Source: Asticcacaulis sp. (GTDB taxonomy: Bacteria; Pseudomonadota; Alphaproteobacteria; Caulobacterales; Caulobacteraceae). Taken from it: a DNA stretch of 10,000 nucleotides. The stretch lies in contig NZ_JAIWNX010000134.1 of assembly GCF_020217185.1 (NCBI RefSeq), positions 1 to 10,000 of the forward strand, read 5' to 3'. Position numbers and translations under genes: made by a program. Each line of letters opens with the position of its first letter. Position 1 is the first letter of the stretch. Under the pieces are notes generated by a model, which was not told where the DNA came from, ran no database searches, and saw only the letters and a list, made by a program, of their open reading frames with translations. Of the stretch, positions 6,540 through 10,000 are shown piece by piece.

Positions 6540-7457
6540 TCAGATTGTGATACCCAGTGTGACCGTTCCGGTATAGCCGTTTGTGGTGTCGCCGGTCAGG
6601 GCAATGGTCTGAGCCGCCAGTTGTGCGGCCGTGTTGTCGGAGAAGACATTGTCGGTTGAAAACGAAATGGCCGCCAGATTGCTGATCGAGGCGCTGTAAC
6701 CGGCCACGCTGTTATAGACTGTCGAGCATACGGTGCGGTCCAGCGCGAACTGGCTGGTCTTGATTTTGTTGGCATAGGAAGTGGCCGACGCCAGACTGGG
6801 GTAAACCTCGACGTGGATGTGCGGCATACGGCCGGAGTAACAGCCGGGAAAAATGGTCGTAAACGTCACCTGACCATTGGCGTCCGTGACCTGAATGCCG
6901 CGCAGATAGTTCTGGGTTGTCGCACCCGACGAATAGAGCGAATAGAGCCCGTCGCGCGTGCAATGCCAGATATAGATGACATAGCCAGACAGGGCTGCGC
7001 AACCCAGACCGGAATTGACCAGCGTAAGGGTCAGTTTGAGCGGCAGACCCGGCGCGGTGCCAGAGGCTGACCCCACCGACGTGCGGATGTCGGAGCGGTT
7101 GATCCCGGAAAGGGCCAAGGCGTTGATGACGCTGCCCGACACGGTATTTGAACCGTCGCCCGGATAGGGGCCTTCGGTTTCGGTGGGGAAGGTCGTGCAG
7201 GTGCCGCTGGATGAACTGCTGCTCGATGCACTACTGCTGGAAGATGACGCACTGGAAGACGATGCGGAACTGCTGCTCACGCTTGTGGAGGTTGAGCCAC
7301 CGTCGCCACCCCCACCGCACGCCGCCACAGAACTGGACCCGAAGGCCAGAGTTCCCAACATACCCAGCGTTCGACGACGGGAGACAAGCTGGATAAGGTC
7401 CTGAAGGCTGCCCTCGTCCTTATGATGGGGCGCTTCGGGGCGGTCGGAATGTGTCAT
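6540..7457 (-). CDS. Intradiol ring-cleavage dioxygenase, Tat-exported lipoprotein type
   Basis: A 305-residue protein of the intradiol (catechol / protocatechuate 3,4-) dioxygenase fold, which opens catechol-type rings using Fe(III). The catalytic domain begins at TEGPYPG (95-100). The expected iron ligands are Y172 in WHCTRDGLYS, Y207 in FPGCYSGR, and H213 and H215 in MPHIHVEV. The N-terminus carries a twin-arginine-like SRRRTLG (26-32), a hydrophobic stretch, and a VAAC|GG lipobox (C47), so the enzyme is probably Tat-exported folded and lipid-anchored. Residues 55-84 are an almost pure serine linker separating anchor from catalytic domain. It lacks the long N-terminal helical dimerisation region of catechol 1,2-dioxygenases. 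No other aromatic-degradation gene is nearby, so the substrate may be an extracellular aromatic rather than a central-pathway catechol. The RBS before 7457 is weak (a GGA about ten bases upstream). It is convergent with the preceding gene, with one base between stops. Confidence 0.88.
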   Translation of the reverse strand: MTHSDRPEAPHHKDEGSLQDLIQLVSRRRTLGMLGTLAFGSSSVAACGGGGDGGSTSTSVSSSSASSSSASSSSSSASSSSSSSGTCTTFPTETEGPYPGDGSNTVSGSVINALALSGINRSDIRTSVGSASGTAPGLPLKLTLTLVNSGLGCAALSGYVIYIWHCTRDGLYSLYSSGATTQNYLRGIQVTDANGQVTFTTIFPGCYSGRMPHIHVEVYPSLASATSYANKIKTSQFALDRTVCSTVYNSVAGYSASISNLAAISFSTDNVFSDNTAAQLAAQTIALTGDTTNGYTGTVTLGITI

Positions 7458-7553
7458 GCTGATCCACTTACATTGATGAAGACTGACCTCATCAGTGACC
7501 GTGGATTACGGCGAATCTTGATATCTGAATATTTCCGGACGGTTACACAGACG

Positions 7554-7599
7554 CCAGATCATTATGATTTCTGGTAGAAACATAATGATCTGGATTTTT
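7554..7599 (+). terminator. Terminator-like hairpin facing right, between the dioxygenase and virB11 genes
   Basis: Perfect 13-bp arms CCAGATCATTATG (7554-7566) and CATAATGATCTGG (7581-7593) are extended by TTTCT (7568-7572) with AGAAA (7576-7580) around a GGT loop, with A7567 bulged. ATTTTT follows at 7594-7599, giving a plausible intrinsic terminator for + strand transcription, although both flanking genes are on the - strand. The reverse orientation has no T-run. The rest of the 7458-7674 gap holds two further hairpins and presumably the dioxygenase promoter; I see no gene in it. Confidence 0.6.
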
Positions 7600-7639
7600 G
7601 TTTAGCCCTTCGCCGGGCGATGGCTGCGCTGCCTTGGCC

Positions 7640-7656
7640 GCCGCCTCAATGGCGGC
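7640..7656. repeat. Small GC-rich hairpin downstream of virB11
   Basis: GCCGCC (7640-7645) and GGCGGC (7651-7656) enclose a 5-base loop. It lies two bases from the palindrome at 7659-7692, forming a tandem stem-loop pair at the 3' end of the virB transcript. No T-run follows on the - strand. Confidence 0.45.
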
Positions 7657-7658
7657 TT

Positions 7659-7692
7659 GAGCGGAATGATTCCACTAGAAATCATTCCGCTC
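7659..7692. repeat. Palindrome D containing the virB11 stop codon
   Basis: Perfect 13-bp arms GAGCGGAATGATT (7659-7671) and AATCATTCCGCTC (7680-7692) enclose an 8-base loop. On the - strand the first arm encodes the last five residues of VirB11 (ERNDF), and the stop TAG lies in the loop at 7675-7677. It may act as a 3'-end stem-loop of the virB mRNA. The lack of a T-run argues against simple intrinsic termination. Confidence 0.7.
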
Positions 7693-8667
7693 TAGGTGCG
7701 CGCGCGGCAGCATGATATCGGCAATACCTCGCTCGCCGCCCGCCTTGGACAACTGCACGACAACGTCGATCAGGCCGGACGCATAGGCGATGGTTTCGGG
7801 ACGGGACAGGGCCATGCCGGTCTGCATCACCATCAGAGCGATCTGTTCCAGCGCGCCCTGTGGCGTATTGGCGTGCACCGTGGTGAAGGAGCCGGGGTGG
7901 CCGGTATTGATGGCGCGCAGGAAGGTCACGGCTTCGGCACCGCGGATTTCGCCGACGATGATACGGTCCGGGCGCAGGCGCAACGACGCCTGCAGCAGGT
8001 CGTTGACCGTCACCTTGGCTTCGCCCAGTTCGCCCTTGACCGCCACAAGGCCCAGCGCATTGGGCTGATGCACGGCGATTTCCGGCGTGTCCTCGACCAG
8101 AATGACGCGCTCTTCATTGGGCACAGCGCTCAAGAGCGCGTTGAGGAAGGTCGTCTTGCCCGACGAGGTGCCGCCGGAAATCAGGATGGTCTTGCGCTCG
8201 GTCACCGCCTGTTTAAGGAAGGCGACCGGATTGGCACGGGCGGCGCGCTGTTCGTCGGCCGGATTGCCATAGGCCGGGGCGCGGATAGGCCCGCGATCAT
8301 AGGCTTCCAGCGGCCGGTTGACCATCAGGTGGCGGCGGATGGCGATAGCCCAGTGGCGTCGCGTCGCGGGTGGACCGACGATCTGTACGCGCTCACCCGA
8401 CGGCAGGGTGGCCGCCAGCATGGGGTTTTCGCGGTTGATACCCTGATGGCTGATGCGCGCGATCTGCGCCGCCAGCCGGTTGAGCAGGCCGTCGTCGATG
8501 TCGGGCGCGTCAAAGCGCTGCATATGCGGCTGACCGCTGATTTCGACCCATACTTCACCGGGGCGATTGACCATGACCTCGGTCACTTCGGCGCGGTCGA
8601 GCCACTGCCGGAAGGGGGCCAGGTAGGCCTTCAGATAGACGCCTTCGGTCGGTAGGGCTTCGGTCAT
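7675..8667 (-). CDS. virB11: Type IV secretion system ATPase VirB11
   Basis: A 330-residue hexameric traffic ATPase on the cytoplasmic face of the inner membrane that powers pilus assembly and substrate transfer in VirB/D4-type systems. The N-terminal domain spans roughly residues 1-140 (EVMVNRPGEVWVE; then SGERVQIVGPPAT). The C-terminal RecA-like domain has Walker A GGTSSGKT (165-172), the Asp box VEDTPE (191-196), Walker B-like RIIVGEIRG (235-243, E240) and the His box GHPGSFTTVHAN (256-267). Length is normal. The ATG at 8667 overlaps the virB10 stop as ATGA, and no separate Shine-Dalgarno is evident, so translation is likely coupled. It is the last gene of the operon visible here; no virD4 follows. 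The C-terminus ends inside a palindrome. Confidence 0.96.
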   Translation of the reverse strand: MTEALPTEGVYLKAYLAPFRQWLDRAEVTEVMVNRPGEVWVEISGQPHMQRFDAPDIDDGLLNRLAAQIARISHQGINRENPMLAATLPSGERVQIVGPPATRRHWAIAIRRHLMVNRPLEAYDRGPIRAPAYGNPADEQRAARANPVAFLKQAVTERKTILISGGTSSGKTTFLNALLSAVPNEERVILVEDTPEIAVHQPNALGLVAVKGELGEAKVTVNDLLQASLRLRPDRIIVGEIRGAEAVTFLRAINTGHPGSFTTVHANTPQGALEQIALMVMQTGMALSRPETIAYASGLIDVVVQLSKAGGERGIADIMLPRAHLERNDF

Positions 8668-9761
8668 AGCGAGAAGTCGAGATCGCGGGAAACGAAGACC
8701 TGAATCGGCGTGCCCTGCGCCACGCGCACGGTCGGCCCGATCTTGGAATCCGCCTGAAGCGCGGCGGTGGCGGCGTTATTGGCCCCCTGCGCCGTGCCGA
8801 TGACGATGGTGTTGCGGTCGCCACTGCTCGACGAATTGGCAAGGCCACCGATGATCGACAGCAGCATGGCCGAGCCGAAGCGCTTGAAGAAGTGCGTATC
8901 GACATCACCCGTCTGACCCGCCTGACCGAGATTATCGGTCGAAGGGTCGGTCAGGACGATGGCCGTGCCGTCCGGACGGATCAGGCGCGTCCAGGTGATG
9001 AACAGGCGGTTTTGCCCGCTTTGCAGACCTGACCGGTAAGACCCGATCAGACGCGAGCCGCGCGGGATCAGGACGCGCGAGCCGTCGAAGCTGCGCACAT
9101 CGCGCGACACCAGCGCGCGCGTATAGCCGGGCAGGTCGGAATTGAGCGCGGTTTCGAGCACCGCCGGGATCAGGGTCCCTTGCGACACGGTGCGCGACGG
9201 CGTGGTGATGCGCGTGGCGCGCACCTGACGTGTCGGGTCAAGGCTGGTCAGGGCGGCCACCGAATTGCCATCCATCACATTGCCTTCGGCCTTTTGTGCC
9301 GGGGCAGCGGCTTGAGCGGCATTGGCCGCCGGATCGGGGTCGGGGGCCGAAACGTCGTAGATCAGAGCATTGGCGCGGGCATTATTGGCGTCGGCCACAG
9401 GGGCGGCTCCGCCCGCCTGAGGCGGTTGCGGCTGGGCTACGGGTGGGCCTTCGGGCAGGGCCACGGGCGGCAGTTCGACCACCGTGCCGTTCTGACCCGA
9501 CGGCTGCGGCGCGGGTTGCGCCGGTTGCGCCTGCGGCGGCCGGGTTTGCGCCGCCTGACGGTTGTTGTTCATGAACACCAGAGTGAGCGCCCCCAGAAAC
9601 ACGGCGCCCATGATGCCACCGGCCAGCACCAGACTGTCTTTCAGGGTCGATTTCGAGGCCACCTGCGGCAGGGCATTGACCGAGGCAACGCCAAGGTCGG
9701 AACGGTCAAGGGTTTTGCGCGGATCGCTTTGCGGATCATGGGAGGGGAGACGGGTCTTCAT
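8664..9761 (-). CDS. virB10: Type IV secretion system protein VirB10 (TrbI family)
   Basis: A 365-residue protein that spans the envelope, linking inner-membrane energy to the outer-membrane core complex with VirB7 and VirB9. It has a short cytoplasmic N-terminus, a single membrane helix at about residues 44-64, and a Pro/Gln/Ala-rich periplasmic linker (about 71-125). The conserved C-terminal beta-barrel domain runs from about residue 190: GTLIPAVLETALNSDLPG, SRVLIPRGSRLIGSYRSG, FITWTRLIRPDG, the segment TDNLGQAGQTGDVDTHFFKR and FGSAMLLSII. The linker is low complexity, as is usual. AAGGAGG (9775-9769 on the - strand), inside the end of virB9, is spaced seven bases from the ATG and fixes the start. 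It sits two bases after the virB9 stop and overlaps virB11 by four. Confidence 0.95.
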   Translation of the reverse strand: MKTRLPSHDPQSDPRKTLDRSDLGVASVNALPQVASKSTLKDSLVLAGGIMGAVFLGALTLVFMNNNRQAAQTRPPQAQPAQPAPQPSGQNGTVVELPPVALPEGPPVAQPQPPQAGGAAPVADANNARANALIYDVSAPDPDPAANAAQAAAPAQKAEGNVMDGNSVAALTSLDPTRQVRATRITTPSRTVSQGTLIPAVLETALNSDLPGYTRALVSRDVRSFDGSRVLIPRGSRLIGSYRSGLQSGQNRLFITWTRLIRPDGTAIVLTDPSTDNLGQAGQTGDVDTHFFKRFGSAMLLSIIGGLANSSSSGDRNTIVIGTAQGANNAATAALQADSKIGPTVRVAQGTPIQVFVSRDLDFSL

Positions 9762-9763
9762 AC

Positions 9764-10000
9764 TCAGTCCTCCTTGCGCCCGAACCAGCCGGTCCGCTTT
9801 TTCGTCGTGGCGGCCGCATCGGCCTTGCGCAGGGTTTCGGGACGCGGCTGCGGCGACAGGGCGTCGAGCGCCGGCGGCACATAGGCGTCATTGTAAACCG
9901 TAGCCGTCAGGTCGCCCCGGCGCAGGACAAAGGCCGGGCCAACCTGTTCGATGACGATAAAGCCTTCGCGATAGCCGAAATTGACCAGAGCCTCCTTGCC
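9764..10000 (-). CDS. virB9: Type IV secretion system protein VirB9, C-terminal part
   Basis: The last 78 codons of a gene that begins beyond the right edge; the frame is open from position 10000 to the TGA at 9766-9764. The segment KEALVNFGYREGFIVIEQVG and the following FVLRRGD match the C-terminal beta-sandwich of VirB9/TrbG, where this region contacts VirB7 and VirB10 in the outer-membrane core complex. After it comes a proline-rich and then basic tail (AATTKKRTGWFGRKED). The identification rests on this short match plus its position directly before virB10, the canonical order. The rest of the gene cannot be assessed. Confidence 0.88.
   Translation of the reverse strand, partial: GKEALVNFGYREGFIVIEQVGPAFVLRRGDLTATVYNDAYVPPALDALSPQPRPETLRKADAAATTKKRTGWFGRKED

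Noticed and set aside
6548..6557. TGATACCCAG, identical to the start of palindrome A (1312-1321)
   Set aside because: It lies inside the coding end of the dioxygenase gene and lacks the inverted partner arm, so a chance match is likelier than another repeat copy.
7200..7292. Possible tandem DNA repeat in the serine-coding tract
   Set aside because: The serine codons vary and no exact repeat unit recurs, so this is protein-level low complexity, not a DNA repeat array.

Overview
The window looks like chromosomal DNA of an alphaproteobacterium. It is GC-rich with GC-rich third codon positions, and its gene repertoire fits the Caulobacteraceae (an Asticcacaulis- or Caulobacter-like organism). 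That placement is an inference from gene content and style; there is no rRNA or other phylogenetic marker here. Coding density is high, and no tRNA, rRNA, insertion sequence or CRISPR array was seen.

Layout. (1) Positions 2-1314, + strand: the tail of a DUF2608 (HAD-like) protein overlaps by ATGA with a complete inosine-uridine-type nucleoside hydrolase. (2) 1443-2522, +: a RhaT-family sugar/proton symporter with a clear intrinsic terminator. (3) 2733-3794, +: a stand-alone protein with the substrate-binding-protein fold, resembling the desulfinase DszB and lacking a signal peptide, followed by two hairpins, the second a strong terminator. (4) 3967-5286, +: an exported M20D-type amidohydrolase with a recognisable promoter; a palindromic repeat and a terminator follow. 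(5) 5474-6538, +: a PLP-dependent enzyme very like mycobacterial L-cysteine desulfhydrase Cds1, whose ribosome binding site lies inside a hairpin. (6) 6540-7457, - strand: a secreted (Tat plus lipobox) intradiol ring-cleavage dioxygenase with a poly-serine linker, convergent with the previous gene with one base between them. (7) 7458-7674: a non-coding stretch with three hairpins. (8) 7675-10000, -: the end of a type IV secretion operon, virB9 (partial), virB10 and virB11, with tightly packed genes.

How the genes work together. Genes 1-2 plausibly serve nucleoside or sugar salvage. Genes 3-5 could each handle sulfur- or amino-acid-containing compounds (a DszB-like protein, an exported amidohydrolase, a cysteine desulfhydrase-like enzyme), but each has its own signals and they do not form one operon. 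The virB genes belong to a conjugation or effector-secretion apparatus that runs into the window from the right.

No clearly new multi-gene system is visible. The most interesting signals are non-coding: an RBS-sequestering hairpin before the cysteine desulfhydrase-like gene, palindromes placed exactly on stop codons (two related to each other), and a terminator-like hairpin pointing the 'wrong' way upstream of the dioxygenase gene.
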